A DNA stretch of 41,107 nt from Gnetum montanum (Eukaryota > Streptophyta > Gnetopsida > Gnetales > Gnetaceae), in assembly GCA_015680685.1 (NCBI GenBank), contig MNCI01029140.1:1-41107 (forward strand). Direction: 5' to 3'. Below are positions 1 to 10,959 of this stretch, piece after piece (positions within the stretch are counted from its first letter, which is position 1; each line of letters starts with the position of its first letter). The translations under genes and the position numbers were made by a program. The notes beneath the pieces were generated by a model that worked only from the letters and a program-made list of their open reading frames with translations, made no database searches and had not been told where the DNA came from.

Positions 1-206
1 AACTATTGAATGAAACAACTTTATTTGCAATTTCACAATCTATATGAGGAAATTCACACATTAAGGTTATATATGTTTTTTGAACAATTTTTGAGTTACT
101 GCTTATTTTTAATTACCGCCATGTTGCTAGAATTTAAGTTTGATACAAAACCCTTTTCATCTACTACCTTAATGTTTTTCTATTTGTTCATCCCTTTCTA
201 CAAGTT
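1..206. other. AT-rich sequence, no gene recognised
   Basis: This stretch flanks the oldest LTR remnant on its left. A short open frame covers most of it, but its translation is hydrophobic and compositionally biased and resembles no family I know. The five bases just before the LTR (AAGTT, 202-206) would be the left target-site duplication, but no partner is visible in the window. Confidence 0.5.
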
Positions 207-1012
207 TGATGAGTGGCAATGTACCTCTACGCCTAGCCATATGAATCACTAAGGCATTACGTGCGATCTGATTGAATTCCATGGACCTATAGTTATCTCA
301 CACACTAGTTTCTCGAGAAAGTAAAATAGTGTTGAGAATGTTGGTTGTCTTCTCAAGTACACTTGTAAGGCTCAAAGTTATCGTTAAAGTGTAATTAACA
401 TATATGAATTTTTATCATTTATGTTTTATCGATGTAATCACCTACAATAAGAATAAAGGGTAGAGTAGATTGAAACTAATGTATATCTCCCAGCTAGCCT
501 AACACAAGTAATTGGCTCACTTTCCTGAACACATATAGCATTGATGGGCTACCAAATGTTAAGTGTTGCTAGGTTACCAAGTACTATATGAATGCTTGAA
601 GTGGTTGTGCTCATATTCATTAATTGTTGGAAATATATTGCTTAATGAAATGCATTAAAGTAAAGAGAAAGAAAGTAAAATGCAATAAAGGAAATATTAA
701 GCTATTCTCAGTGCTACAAGGATTGCCAAAATAGTTCGTTTTATTCCCATCACACTGCTATGCTTAGGTACATCCGTGTTCGAACAAAGAACTATATACA
801 CTTTAGACTCCTTCTGCAGGCATCCAGAAAATATTTTAACATTGAGGAAAATAAACTACAAGAGCTTCACTACTCTGACTAATAATGATCAATTTTTTTA
901 AAAAAAATGGGATCCTAGGCACAATATTTATAGATTTGGGGAATATACCCTAACGTTGAATATTCAACGTCATGTACCCAATGTTGTGGTCAAGACAAAT
1001 AGTGATTCATCA
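207..1012 (-). repeat. Old LTR of an Athila/Tat-like Gypsy element (LTR-0)
   Basis: The + strand begins TGATGAGTGGCAATGTACCT, which aligns with TGATGAGTAGCGAGGTACTC at the start of the LTRs at 7420, 21298, 27797 and 36959. It ends ATTCATCA followed by TACCCCCA. The ends therefore form the same TGATG...CATCA inverted pair. Internal landmarks keep their order: TTATGTTTTATCG near 420, TGCTTAGGTA near 760, ACACTTTAGACTCC near 800 and a TATTTATA box at 925-932. Length is 806 bp against 815-835 bp for the younger copies. Divergence from them is large, so this is an older or different subfamily. The purine-rich minus-strand tract on its right (1013-1021) makes it a 3' LTR of a minus-strand element. 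Confidence 0.75.
925..932 (-). promoter_or_regulatory. LTR-0 TATA box (TATAAATA on the minus strand)
   Basis: The TATA box sits at the same place in the LTR as the boxes in LTRs A-D. A perfect 18-bp palindrome lies just upstream of it at 953-970, in the sense of minus-strand transcription. Confidence 0.5.
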
Positions 1013-2244
1013 TACCCCCACAAACAACGATTCTTCATATGCCCATGACTGAATGTAAGCCAAAAATAACCAATGGAATCAAAGCCTCAATGCATGGACA
1101 TGCATGCTTAGTTTTCTAAATCTTCTCCTTCCAACCTAGTTGTGGGATAGATGCCCAACCGTGCTAAAATTATATACGTGGCTCTTCAATTCTAAACTTT
1201 TTATTTTAAACTATTTTTCATACATTTTTTGTTTTTTGGAAAGACATGTTACCCATGCTTGTAGGAAACCCTTGAACTAAGATTCATTTCACTTCTTGCT
1301 TCTTGTTTCTTCCTTCTTTGGAATGGTGAGTAGTCCATGGGGATGTCCCTATACCTTGGATGGTGTAATGATCTTAAGTACCAATGCAAAATCACTAGAA
1401 GTGGATGGTCTTGATTTGACTAAGGATCGTAGTTACCAAGTCATATTAATCATATCTGCCATAAGGAAGTTCATGTAACCTAGATGAGGGACTCCATTAC
1501 ATAATCTCTCCCTCTCACTCCACCTCTTCTTTCCATGTACCACCTCACTGCCTCTTATCATGATTGTATCCATGGGTTAATTTTACTATCGTCTTAATTC
1601 TTTGAGGGTTTCTTTAGTGATTTAGTTTTTAATAATCCACATCCATTAATCACCTTTGGGATTCATGGATTCTTAGTTTGAGGGCATGCAAGGAAATTTA
1701 AGGCATGAGCCCACTATGGGGAGGACCCACTTGCATACTTCTTGGTTGGGATGGTTAAATTCCTTATCCCCTAGCCATTTTTGCTTTTAAAACCTATATT
1801 TTCCACCTTAGTGCATCTAGTTTTTGTAATCCTTGACAATAAAAATTTTCCTAAATCTTCTTTCCATATGTATTAGTATCCCTTTTTAACCATTCTTCCT
1901 AATTCTAGGATTTCTAGCTTTCCTTTGGGCTTCATTTTCATGTCAAAACTCATTTTCTTACTTAGCATTTTAATTGGAAAAAATTTCATTTTTCGCTACA
2001 TCGTTGTAGCTAGATTTGTCAACACATCCCCGTCAACATAGCCAGATGCATTAACACATCCCCATTGATGCATCACAAAAATCCTATAAATAATTATGGG
2101 AGTTTGAAAATTTTTCACATTTGCTTTAACACACCAAGGGAGTTTTTGTAGTTTTCATAGCATAGAGCCTTTTTGAGACCATAAATTCCTAATCACTTGT
2201 CCAAATCCACTTGTTCCTTGATCCTATAGCTATCGAAGGTGACC
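1013..2244. other. Retroelement-derived or intergenic sequence, no gene recognised
   Basis: It begins with a polypurine-tract-like run on the minus strand (CCCCCA at 1014-1019). It also holds CCCATGACTGAA at 1042-1053, a motif that recurs near the 3' ends of the other elements. A small open frame at 1296-1478 has no recognisable domain. Near 2025-2090 the phrase ACACATCCCC occurs twice, followed by TATAAATAAT on the + strand at about 2087, which could be another LTR remnant. Evidence for that is weak. Confidence 0.35.
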
Positions 2245-2439
2245 TTTATGTTGTGGGGGCCATAAATTTATGGTTTCGATAGAAAAATGACAAGAGTTTG
2301 GCTAATGTCTAGATCTAGATGGAGAAACAAGGGATAGCTACCTATTATTTATAGAACTGATGGCAGGCTATGATATCGTGTACGCGATATCACAAGGAAG
2401 GATGTGATATTGTGGCCCATGTAATATTTCTTCCCATCA
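2245..2439 (-). repeat. Truncated LTR fragment (U3/TATA end), probable 3' LTR remnant of element A
   Basis: From about 2285 the sequence matches the U3 end of the younger LTRs, including AAGAGTTTGGCTA, GTCTAGATCTAGATGGAGAA, a TATTTATA box at 2346-2353 and the repeated GATATC words. It stops at CCCATCA followed by TACCCCCATGACTGAA, a typical junction between a minus-strand polypurine tract and an LTR start. Only about 200 bp of the expected 830 bp can be aligned. The R/U5 part is missing or too diverged to see. Confidence 0.65.
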
Positions 2440-3702
2440 TACCCCCATGACTGAATAAAAACTTGTCCTCAAGTTCGTCAAAAAATATTGTGAAGGTATG
2501 GGATTATTGACTTGAATGGAACTAATGGTGAATGGGATGACATGTGAATGGATCATCATTACCGAAGATGAAAAAACTCATATTCATGACAACAAGAGTG
2601 AATACTTTATACATTTGACATTAGACCTTATTTGGTAGCTGAGAGAAGATAGAAGAGAGAAGATGTCTATTGCTGCCAACGCAAAGATTGCACCTTTCGT
2701 TATCCATCCATAAGTGCGTCATCAATCTTGTTCCTTGCATAATTTCTTCAGCACCGATCCATTCCAAGTGTTCCCTCCAAGTCCAATCCGTGGTTGTATG
2801 ATTACCATTTGCACACACAACATAGTCTTATATTAGCAGGCGTAAACAAATCATAATGCAGTTGATACCTTGCTTCGGTGAAAGGTCTATCGGCTAAGTT
2901 GTGGTATGGCTAATTGCGGATTCTGGAGATATAATATCGATGACCACTGAAGGTGTAGGGGCTAGGATAAAATCAAAAACATTGGGTCATGACCCCCATG
3001 ACTAAGAGCGAACCTCCGGTAGCGATAGAATGGAAAAAGTAAAGGAATAAGGAAGATGGAGAAAAAGAGAAAATTGTAACATCGATAAAATGGATGTCAA
3101 GATGGAAATGATCAAAATAAATGATGATTGCAGAAATGTTTACAGAAAAGAAATTAATGGGTGCACCAAATAGGAATGTTAGTGGATCCTCCGCAAAGCA
3201 GGCACATGCCCTTAATGCCCTGACAAACCCACATTCAAAGAGTTCATAGGCTCTGAGAATGTCATTTGGAATAAGAGTTAAAGTCTTAACCACAAGAATT
3301 TACCAAAAAGAAAACAATGTGTCAACCAAAATATAGACTAATGATACAACCGGCAATGAGGTGAACAATGGAGAAAGAATGATGGAAAGAAGAGAATGGA
3401 ATGGAATCTCACAAGCAAGGTGGTGTACCACCCCTTATGTATTTCATGATTAATGTGACTTAGTAGATCCCATTGGAAGTCTAGCCTCAAACAAACCACA
3501 TCCAGTGACTTTGCATTAATTCATTCAGCTAATCCATCCACTTGAAGTAATAAGAATGCATCCCTCAAAGAGCCACCACCATTTTGATGAAATGAGGGAG
3601 CAAAAAGTAGGAAGCGAGGAAGCGCCTTGGTTAGTTGTAGCCTAGATGATTACTTCGTCTAAGGGGTGTGCTTTGAATCCTCACTATTGGCTTTTTTTTT
3701 TA
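2440..3702 (-). other. Tail of element A or older Gypsy debris, unduplicated
   Basis: Close to the LTR fragment, the minus strand (about 2445-2480) reads ELEDKFLFSHGG, which resembles the C-terminal end of plant Gypsy pol polyproteins. Upstream of it no integrase can be recognised. Another CCCCCATGACT motif lies at 2993-3003. Two minus-strand open frames (2621-2818 and 2973-3293) show no known domain. The block ends at a T-run (3692-3701), just where the sequence shared with element D begins. Confidence 0.4.
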
Positions 3703-4572
3703 TGTGAGAACCACACCATGGAAAGACTTATTATTTTTATTTACTTAGCTTCCTGATAAGGAGGTAACATGAGAATGGTAAGAAAACTCAAGAAGAAAAC
3801 ATCCAAGCACCCAAGAGAATGGCCAACACCAAAGCAGCAAATCCCCTTGAAATCGCACCCTTTTCAATCCTTGAGTCCTTCCTTGGTTTGAGAAATTCTT
3901 AGTCATCGATTTGTTTATAGTTCTTATTATTTTGATAAAAAGGAACTATCCAGTTCCAAGCCAAGAGAGACCATAGAAATTTATGGATGCATGGATGATG
4001 TGGACCCATTGCCTGCTATATCGAAAGAACCATACCTTAGTATCAACATCGTAAGTTAAAGGTAAAAAGAAAACATTAGAAACTAATAGAAAATATTTCA
4101 TACCATCATTAACAGCACTTATTGGGTGATAAAATTAAAAAAATGGATAAGACACACACATACACACACAAATAAAATAAAAGGTATAAACGATGTTGTA
4201 AAACAAAAAGAGGAAAAGTTAAAGAAATTTGTAAAACAAAAATGTGTAAAATAAAAACTTAAAAAGAAACTGAAGGCTCAAATGATCAGCATAGGTGGCC
4301 ATCTCCCCCATGACTGAATTAAAAGGGAGAGATCTAAAATAATGAGCATTTGTTTAAATTTTTTAGAAGTGTCCAACTTCTCCCAATTTATGTTTTTAGG
4401 TTAAGGGTTGAAAGTTGGTGATGCTCATACCCTAGTGTATCTATGCTTTCATTGTGGTTGCCCGTTGTTCCCCCAGTTAGTTCCATGCATGTTAGTAAGT
4501 TTCTTTTCTTATTAGCTATCACCATTGGGTGTTTCCTTGTTGCATGGTTGCTACATACAAGCACCTTTGTAT

Positions 4573-5060
4573 CTAAGTTTGTTGGGCACACCGGTTGCAT
4601 ACAAGAAATGTTGAGCACTCCCATACATCATCATCCCCTGTATCACTGTATGTGATGCATGGAACTTTCTTCTTATCAAACTTTTTATAAATGTTTTCCT
4701 TAGATATTTTTAGGGAAGGATCACAGATTCGTAGGCATGATTTTATGGTACTTAGCCATGCCCTCCCCATTATAATTGGGAAATCCCCTTTATTATCATT
4801 GACTTCTATCACTAGAAAATCAGCTGGGTATGACCAACCACGCACAGTGGTAGAAATGTCCTCCACAAGTCCCAAAGGGATAGTGATAGATTGGTTAGCC
4901 AGCTCTAATTAAATATTGCATTTTCTGAGTGAAGGCAGGTTCTAGGCTTTATATATTTCTTGCGATATTAAGTTGACTCTGGAACCTGAGTCAAGAAGAG
5001 CTTTACGTGGTTCATTCCTAGCAACTTGGAGGTAGATTAAGGGACTTCTAGGGTCAGAGA
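4573..5060 (-). pseudogene. Aspartic protease (retropepsin) remnant of element A
   Basis: The minus strand encodes the catalytic motif DSGS (4981-4992) inside KALLDSGSRVNLIS. After a few disabled codons, the second half contains GLVEDI, a WSYPADFLVIEV strand and PIIMGRAWLSTI, the counterpart of the ILGR-W/F flap-side motif of plant Gypsy retropepsins. The C-terminal open part spans 4875-4573 and stops at a TAG that copies C and D share. In the family this enzyme cleaves the gag polyprotein. Here the frame carries stops and cannot give a full enzyme. No reverse transcriptase follows. Confidence 0.8.
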
Positions 5061-5699
5061 GTTTTCTAGGAAGGTGGCCCACCTTTATCTAGTTAGTGAT
5101 GGTATGTGTTAACAGAATAGTGTGCGTTGGGCTCTGTTGCTGGTTTGAAGGGAGCTCTAAAGCCTTACTTGATGGAGGAGTAGTCATAGACTCAACCACT
5201 TATGGTTGTGAGAGGTGGTTTGGACTATTGATGCTAAAGAAAGGTCTTCTCTTTGTACGGTTGTTAAACTAATAGTAAGTTGAAGGTTTATAGCTCTTGT
5301 AGCGTTACATTACTGCAGTTTAGTAAGGAATTCCCCTTGCATTGTTGGGGCGAGTGGTAGTGGGACTATCGATGTAAGAGATGCAGAAGGATTCAAAGGA
5401 TGATATGCATGTGGAGTGTCTCTTCTAAGAGAGGGAGTCTTAAAATACTCCTAAACTTGGTAGTACCATTGTGGATTCATGTGATTGATAGAGTCATTTG
5501 GAGAAACTAGCTACTGCATGTAATAGCCATATGGATCTGGTTATCGATAAGGGTATTGTTGCCTAGGCAGTGGCATCCACCATGACTATGGGTATTGCCA
5601 CTACTAGTGCTACTTAATAGGTTGTGGCAAAGTTCCACTTGGATAGTACATTAATAGTTGGTAAAACTATCCTTAGTTACCTTGGGGATAAGGTAACCT

Positions 5700-7274
5700 T
5701 TGGGGTGCCTACCGTTTGTTAACTCTTGAGTTGAGTGCATACACCCCAGATTCTTATAGATGTGAGATTATTAGGCAGCATCCCTTAGGATGGTCATATT
5801 AGTAGATCTCACATCCACCCTCATTATCTATATCAGATTCCACAACCTCATCAGAAATAGTCATTTTTCTCTTACCCTTGTTACATGCATGGTCTGAATA
5901 TCTCCTCTTTTTGTTATCATGGTCACTACTTTGGTCCTTAGACTCCTCTACGATTTTTAAAATGGTTTTGAATCTACTATCTAAGGAGTCCCACATCTGA
6001 TCTACCTTAGTTGACACTTTGGTTGTTAACTTTTGAAGTGGCAAGGTTTTTCTATTCACCAACTCTTTGAGTGGTGACTCATCCTCTTCCTCACAAAATC
6101 TTACTCCCCGCTTTCGGAGGGAAGGATCACGGTTATAGTATTTTACACTTTCTCTTTTATGAGTGTCCTAGGGAACAGCTATAACTTCTACCATTTCTTT
6201 TCAATGTTTTTCAAGTCACAAGCATCATAAAATTCGTATAAGTGGTTCTGCGGATCAACATTGTATCCCTCCATGAATCATTGGATATTATTCATGTCTA
6301 GTCTCCTGATCCGTCTATCTTTCTAGTGTCTTGTAGGTATTCTCATAGCCTCCATAATGTCTAACATAATCCAAGCTTCTAGTAGGGTTCTTTTTTGTCA
6401 TTTCCTTCATGGCGTCTATGATGCCTATGTGGTTCCCTACTTTTCCTTCTATGCCTTGACTCTCTCGAATTCCCTTGTCCTCCCTCTTGACTTGCTCATC
6501 GAGGGTTCTTATCTTGCTTACACTTATCCTCATGGTTATGCTCTTGGTGACTATGTCCTGATGTGGTAGGAGAGGGTGAATGATGCAATGAAGAGGAAGA
6601 AGAATGGGAACCATTTCCATGATGATGTTTCATACCTTCTCTTTAGTGGTTATGGCCCCGATCGTGATGATGATCAGACTACCCATCCTCGTCATGTGTT
6701 TGTGCTTCCTCATTGAACACTTGATGTTCGTGGGTATCAAACCTAGGGTTGTGAATTATGGAGCGAAGGTTCTGATGCCCTACCTCCTCACTATCGTTAG
6801 GAGGGGGAACATCATTTTGTGGGGAACCTATTGAGATAGGTTCACCACCCTTAATTTCTCGTATGATGGGTGAAGCATTATGGGGGCTTTGCCCTTCAAC
6901 AATGTGTGGTGACTCTCCTACTGCAAGTCCTGTTGACCTTGTACTTCTGTGGGATAGTAGTCGCTCATGTTGTACTCGCATGAAACGTAATCAACTTATA
7001 ATTGCAACATGCCAATTCGTAAAAGGGCACGAAGGAGCATGTTGGTGGTAGCTCTATCTAGAGGCAACACTATGTTACCCTCAAAGTCTCTTCATCATAG
7101 TTGTTCTTCTTGATGGAAGAGAAACATAATGTTGGATATATATTCATCATGATGAATATATACCACACTAAATTGTTGAGGAAATGACAGTTCTTAGTTA
7201 TGTATGTTTTATCGTCGACTGTCTCTTGTGTGATCCCTAGCTGGTCAAGTGCTTTTATGAGAAGAAGAAGGCAT
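5700..7274 (-). pseudogene. Gag polyprotein remnant of element A
   Basis: The start matches the ATG of copies B and D (7274), but a stop follows within ten codons. Recognisable pieces on the minus strand are a proline- and histidine-rich N-terminal domain, the gag core (DPQNHLYEFYDACDLKNIEK near 6200-6260) and a C-terminal acidic segment (VVESDIDNEGGCEIY near 5800-5850). About 370 bp are missing near 6150 relative to copies C and D, removing the YQSL...LLEQVAKEE portion. Frameshifts and stops are numerous. The family role is to form the virus-like particle of the retrotransposon. Confidence 0.7.
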
Positions 7275-7400
7275 TGTTATCTTGTCGGTGTGCTATTGAC
7301 CATTGTTTAAATTTTCTTCTGATTAAGCCTTAGGGTTGATCTAAGCTTCCCAACAATGTGAATGATTTTCTATGTTTTACTTAGCACACAAACAACTTAG

Positions 7401-7418
7401 TCCTCGGCAACAGTGCCA
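7401..7418 (-). other. Primer binding site, tRNA-Asp type (element A)
   Basis: The minus strand reads TGGCACTGTTGCCGAGGA, close to TGGCGCCGTTGCCGGGGA, the complement of the plant tRNA-Asp 3' end used by Athila/Tat elements. One base separates it from the LTR. Confidence 0.8.
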
Positions 7419-8132
7419 ATGATGAGTAGCGAGGTACTCCTACACTCAACCATAAGAATACGAGCATTACACGTGCAATCAGGTTGAACTCTATAGACTA
7501 AGTGCCTACATGTCTTATGGAACACCTAAGGTTAATCAATCATTTTCCTCCTAAGCTTACTTGTATTTGTCATGGTTGTATGGTTAAGTAAGCTTGAGGC
7601 ATGTGATTTTTATATATTTTATGTTTTATCGCTTATGCTAAGAGAGGAAAGGGATGAAGAGACTAAGTAACTAAGTTTAACTAATTAAGCCTTAATCATC
7701 CTAACATCAGTATCCATTCCCACTTGTCATTTCACACGCTGAACTAATGAAATGCTATTTGCATTACCAAACACTATTCGTTACTGAGATTACCAAGCGT
7801 AACCCACGTGCTCAAAGCAGTCGTACTAAATGTACTTAAATATGATATTTGAGGGTTGAGAGAGATTAAGTCCTTAAGAAAGCATTTAAACAATTAACAA
7901 TAATTAAAGTCCTATTTAGCTTAGTCCATGGATTGCAATGTTTATCTAAAAGTTTGTATTTATTGTTGTACAAAGTCTTGTGCTTAGGTATAGAATTTCT
8001 CAAATAAAGATCTGTACACTTTGGAACTCCTACTATGTGCACATGGAAATTATTCTAACTCTAAAATGGAAAAATTGCAAGAGTTTGGCTATGGTCTAGA
8101 TCTATATGGAGAAACAAGGGAGTGCTGCCTCT

Positions 8133-8140
8133 TATTTATA
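8133..8140 (-). promoter_or_regulatory. TATA box of LTR A
   Basis: TATAAATA on the minus strand, conserved in all LTR copies. The inverted repeat 8152-8233 sits just upstream, so transcription would run leftwards into gag. Confidence 0.6.
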
Positions 8141-8151
8141 GAACTGGTAGT

Positions 8152-8233
8152 GGGCTATGATATCGTATACACTATATCACAGGGAAGGATGCGATATCGC
8201 GTATGCCATATCATGTATGCGATATCGTAGCCC
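8152..8233. repeat. U3 inverted repeat (GATATC palindromes) in LTR A
   Basis: The arms run from GGGCTATGATATCG on the left to CGATATCGTAGCCC on the right. The perfect palindrome GCGATATCGC lies in the middle. The structure is best preserved in LTR D. Confidence 0.7.
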
Positions 8234-8471
8234 ATCCGATATCGCATCCCATTAGCAACATCAAGAAACTTTTCTTTTGCTTTAGGCATTATTTTCTCTT
8301 TTGCATTCTACTTCTATACAAATTCATTCTTGCGTACACTGTTGTTGTTTTTTTTATTCATATCTATCTCGTGTCTGTTTCTGGGGTTCTATCTCTATTT
8401 GCCTTTTCTTTTTGTTTGATTTTCATTTTTGTTGTTGTTGTTTCTTTTGCATCATCTGCTACTACATTTTC

Positions 8472-9932
8472 ATGAAATTGGTGGACCATAGTAGTGGTAG
8501 AATGCACAATATTGGAGAAATGTTTGTAGCATTAAGAAGCCCTATGAAGGATCTTAGGAGTAGTAGAGGCCTCTTCTGGGCTCTTCCTTCTAATAACCAG
8601 ATCTTACTTCTTGTGACTGTTGTTGCTCCTCCTCCTATTCATGCTTCAAGGTTCCTAGATTATTAGCTACATCTTAACCAACAATATCAGTGGTAGTAGC
8701 AGCCTCAGCCTCACATAAACTCTCACAACTTGCTCTTTCCCTAGTAGCTTCCATGGCTGTAAATAACAACTATAGTCCCATTAGCCTAGGATTTGTGCAG
8801 CATTACCAACTCCACCACTATTTCTACCATGAGAGGCATCATAGAGACTAACAACAGTAACTGTTGCACATCAAGAAGCACTATATTCATGAAGGAAGTA
8901 AAACACAGAACCTCCACAGTAGGCCAGCTTAAGAAAGCCAACATCATCAAGCAATGGATAGATGAAGAGTACAGGTATATAACATTTTGTAGAAAACAAG
9001 TAGCTTCTTAGTTGTATGTTTTGTAGCTTTCTAGATTGTGGGTTTTGAGATTTCACATTGTTGGAAGAATTGCATTTAGCATCTTTCAAAGGATAGGTGC
9101 CCAGTTCCAAACTTACATAAAAGGATAAATGATATCGCATGGTTTGTATGGTTGTTGCAATGTGTGGATAGGCTATTGTTGAGATTGGTGCAGAAATATG
9201 GAGTTAAAAAATAGTTACACGTTGCTCAAATGCTTTCAAAGTAGGTGGAAAAATAGTGTAGAGAAAGATGGCACAATCATCCATGATTAGACATTAAGAT
9301 TTTTAGTTACATTTTGCCTTATTTCTTTCTTGTAGGACAAAGAAGTTACTTTGCTATTTATCACTTGATGTGGATCATGGATCATTGTTATTTATTGATT
9401 CATGCAGAAGGATATATGATAGAAGAGGAGGAGAGAATGTTGGTATAGGTCCACATGGATCTCAGCAATAGGTGGGCTAAGATTGCTAAGCAACTACTAG
9501 GTAGAACCAAAAATGCAATCAAGAACCATTGGCATACTACTAAGCAAAGACACAAGGCTAGTAGAAGGTCAAGAAGAAACCTAGATGTCTCCTCATAGAA
9601 GTTCAATCCTTTAGGACTATATTAGAAGTCTCTTGGATCACAACAACTAGAACCTCCAAAAACAACATCCCAATTGATCTTCATCATTTCTTGCTCTTCC
9701 CTCTTTTACAGACAACCTTCAAAATGCTACATTTTAGTAGCATCAGTCTAGCATTGAAGTGGAAGAAAAATTACCTAATATTAATCCTACAACCTTTATG
9801 CGTAAAAATGATAAACTAGATTTGAATTTAAATAAAATGATGTTTGGGTGCCCAACCCCTCAAAATTCTCTAGCCTTCAGCAACTTTGAGTTTGATAAAG
9901 ATGTAACTAGCATCTTGACCAGAATTGAATAG
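8472..9932 (+). pseudogene. R2R3-MYB transcription factor pseudogene, copy A (MYB98/115/118-like)
   Basis: An ATG at 8472 opens a 64-codon frame ending in TAG at 8666. An N-terminal low-complexity part follows in another frame (8675-8850). Exon 1 ends with KKANII..QWIDEE (R2 start) at the donor GT 8975; the Gly codon before Q is deleted. Exon 2 (9172-9298) gives LVQKYG and CRERWHNH but has four in-frame stops, and its donor GT has become AT. Exon 3 begins at 9408, is one base short, then carries [20 protein letters not shown], the R3 recognition region, after a TAG. The C-terminal part runs to TAG 9930-9932 and contains LDLNL, an EAR-like motif. Such factors bind DNA in the nucleus. This copy cannot make one. 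Confidence 0.85.
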
Positions 9933-10959
9933 TCAACTATAGATACTTTGTAAATACAATGGTGGTTTGATTTGATAATGATGTAGCCAATAGCTTGTAT
10001 GTTAAGTGATTGATATTTAGATTTTATAAAAATCTTTGTAACATAGAAGACTATGGTATTGTGAAAGTTGCATGTAGTAGCACTTGGAGTAGCAAAACAA
10101 AATCAATGATGATGTGCTAGAAATTATAATATTTGAAATTTCATGTTGTGTATAGAATTATTTGTGTGATTCATTCTAGAACTCTACATTTATTGAATGT
10201 GTTTGAATTAAATGCAAAATTTATTGTTTAGAAAGTAGCAAATTTTTCTCTTGGAGGAGCACGGAGAGCAATTACAAATTCGTGATTTGAATTTTCTCAG
10301 CTTAAGTCTTTCATGTTAAAAGGATTATCATTTCCAAAATTTTGTTTTATATAGGGTTATAGAAATGGTCCTAAATGTTTAAATGTATGGTAAATAGGCC
10401 TTTTATTAATCAAAATTACTAATCAAACTTTACTTTACAGGGTAAAAATATTTCATCCTTAGATACAAGGAAAAAGATTACAAGTAACCTTAAACCAATT
10501 ATGATCTTCCAGTGTTTAATGATGTAATTGAACCTAAATAGAAAAACTAAATTAAGTATTAGCCTTAATTCAAATGAAGATAGATTGTTATTAGAAAGCA
10601 AGAGTAATTTTGAGTTTCCATGGGTTAAGAAAGGCAAACTGCACTAATGGATTGTTGCTAGAAAAATAGAGCATTATTAAGTTTTCTTAGGTTAAAGAGC
10701 AACAAGAGTATTTTTTTTTGTTTTTAGAGGTCAAAGAATAAAAAGAGCGTAACAAGAGAATTTTGAGTTTCCATGAGTAATAAGACAAACCATTGTACAA
10801 ATTGTTGTTGAAAAGCAGTAGCATTTTTGAATTTTAATAGGATAAAAAATGATAGGGATCAAGTTGTATTCCATGTTTGATAATAGTAGTAATGTATTGG
10901 ATTGTATTTTATATGAACCAAAATTTTTAAGCTGGTCATAATTAATTATTATGAGTGCA
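9933..10959. repeat. Duplicated non-coding spacer downstream of MYB-A
   Basis: This AT-rich spacer is also present after MYB-C (to 30842) and MYB-D (to about 40500). Two related sub-blocks lie at about 10600-10690 and 10750-10830, both containing TTTTGAGTTTCCATG, and form an imperfect internal duplication. A T-rich run at about 10709-10719 could be the poly(A) tail of the minus-strand LINE to its right. No coding region is supported. Confidence 0.6.

Larger units (their letters stand above)
2440..8254 (-). mobile_element. Retroelement A, non-autonomous gag-protease Gypsy (Athila/Tat-like)
   Basis: The element reads right to left: 5' LTR 7420-8254, tRNA-Asp primer site 7401-7418, gag remnant, protease remnant, a non-coding tail, a polypurine tract at about 2440-2455 and a truncated 3' LTR. 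The part from 3703 rightwards is duplicated in copies C and D. The part 2440-3702 occurs only here. No reverse transcriptase, RNase H or integrase motif is visible between protease and polypurine tract. Gag has lost about 370 bp near 6150 relative to C and D. The left limit is inferred, because 2440-3702 could instead belong to another element against which A is truncated. Confidence 0.65.
7420..8254 (-). repeat. 5' LTR of element A
   Basis: The 835-bp LTR starts TGATGAGTAG on the + strand and ends CCCATTA; the CA expected from copy D (CCCATCA) has mutated to TA. It is followed by GCAAC, the shared host flank. U3 lies on the right, with a TATA box at 8133-8140 and a GATATC-rich inverted repeat at 8152-8233. 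It matches LTRs B, C and D along its whole length with scattered substitutions. Confidence 0.85.

Noticed and set aside
10-252. 80-codon open frame at the left end
   Set aside because: Hydrophobic, biased composition, no domain, and it overlaps the start of LTR-0.
1296-1478. 60-codon open frame
   Set aside because: No recognisable domain, lies between retroelement remnants and has no second copy to test conservation.
4140-4175. ACACACAC tract in the element tail, also at 24150 and 33325
   Set aside because: Simple sequence inside the retroelement tail, shared by duplication. Not a separate feature.
6315-6620. Long minus-strand frame in gag A and similar + strand frames at 6604, 20481, 26981 and 36143
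   Set aside because: They are other-frame readings of the His/Asp-rich gag linker. The domain order in C fixes the true frame.
8201-8234. Possible CRISPR-like or tandem array of GATATC units
   Set aside because: Units are inverted and overlapping and lie within the LTR U3. No regular spacers occur, and the organism is a plant.
8975-9407. First impression that MYB exon 2 was missing
   Set aside because: Reading through the stops shows exon 2 at 9172-9298 (LVQKYG, AQML, CRERWHNH), and likewise in B, C and D.
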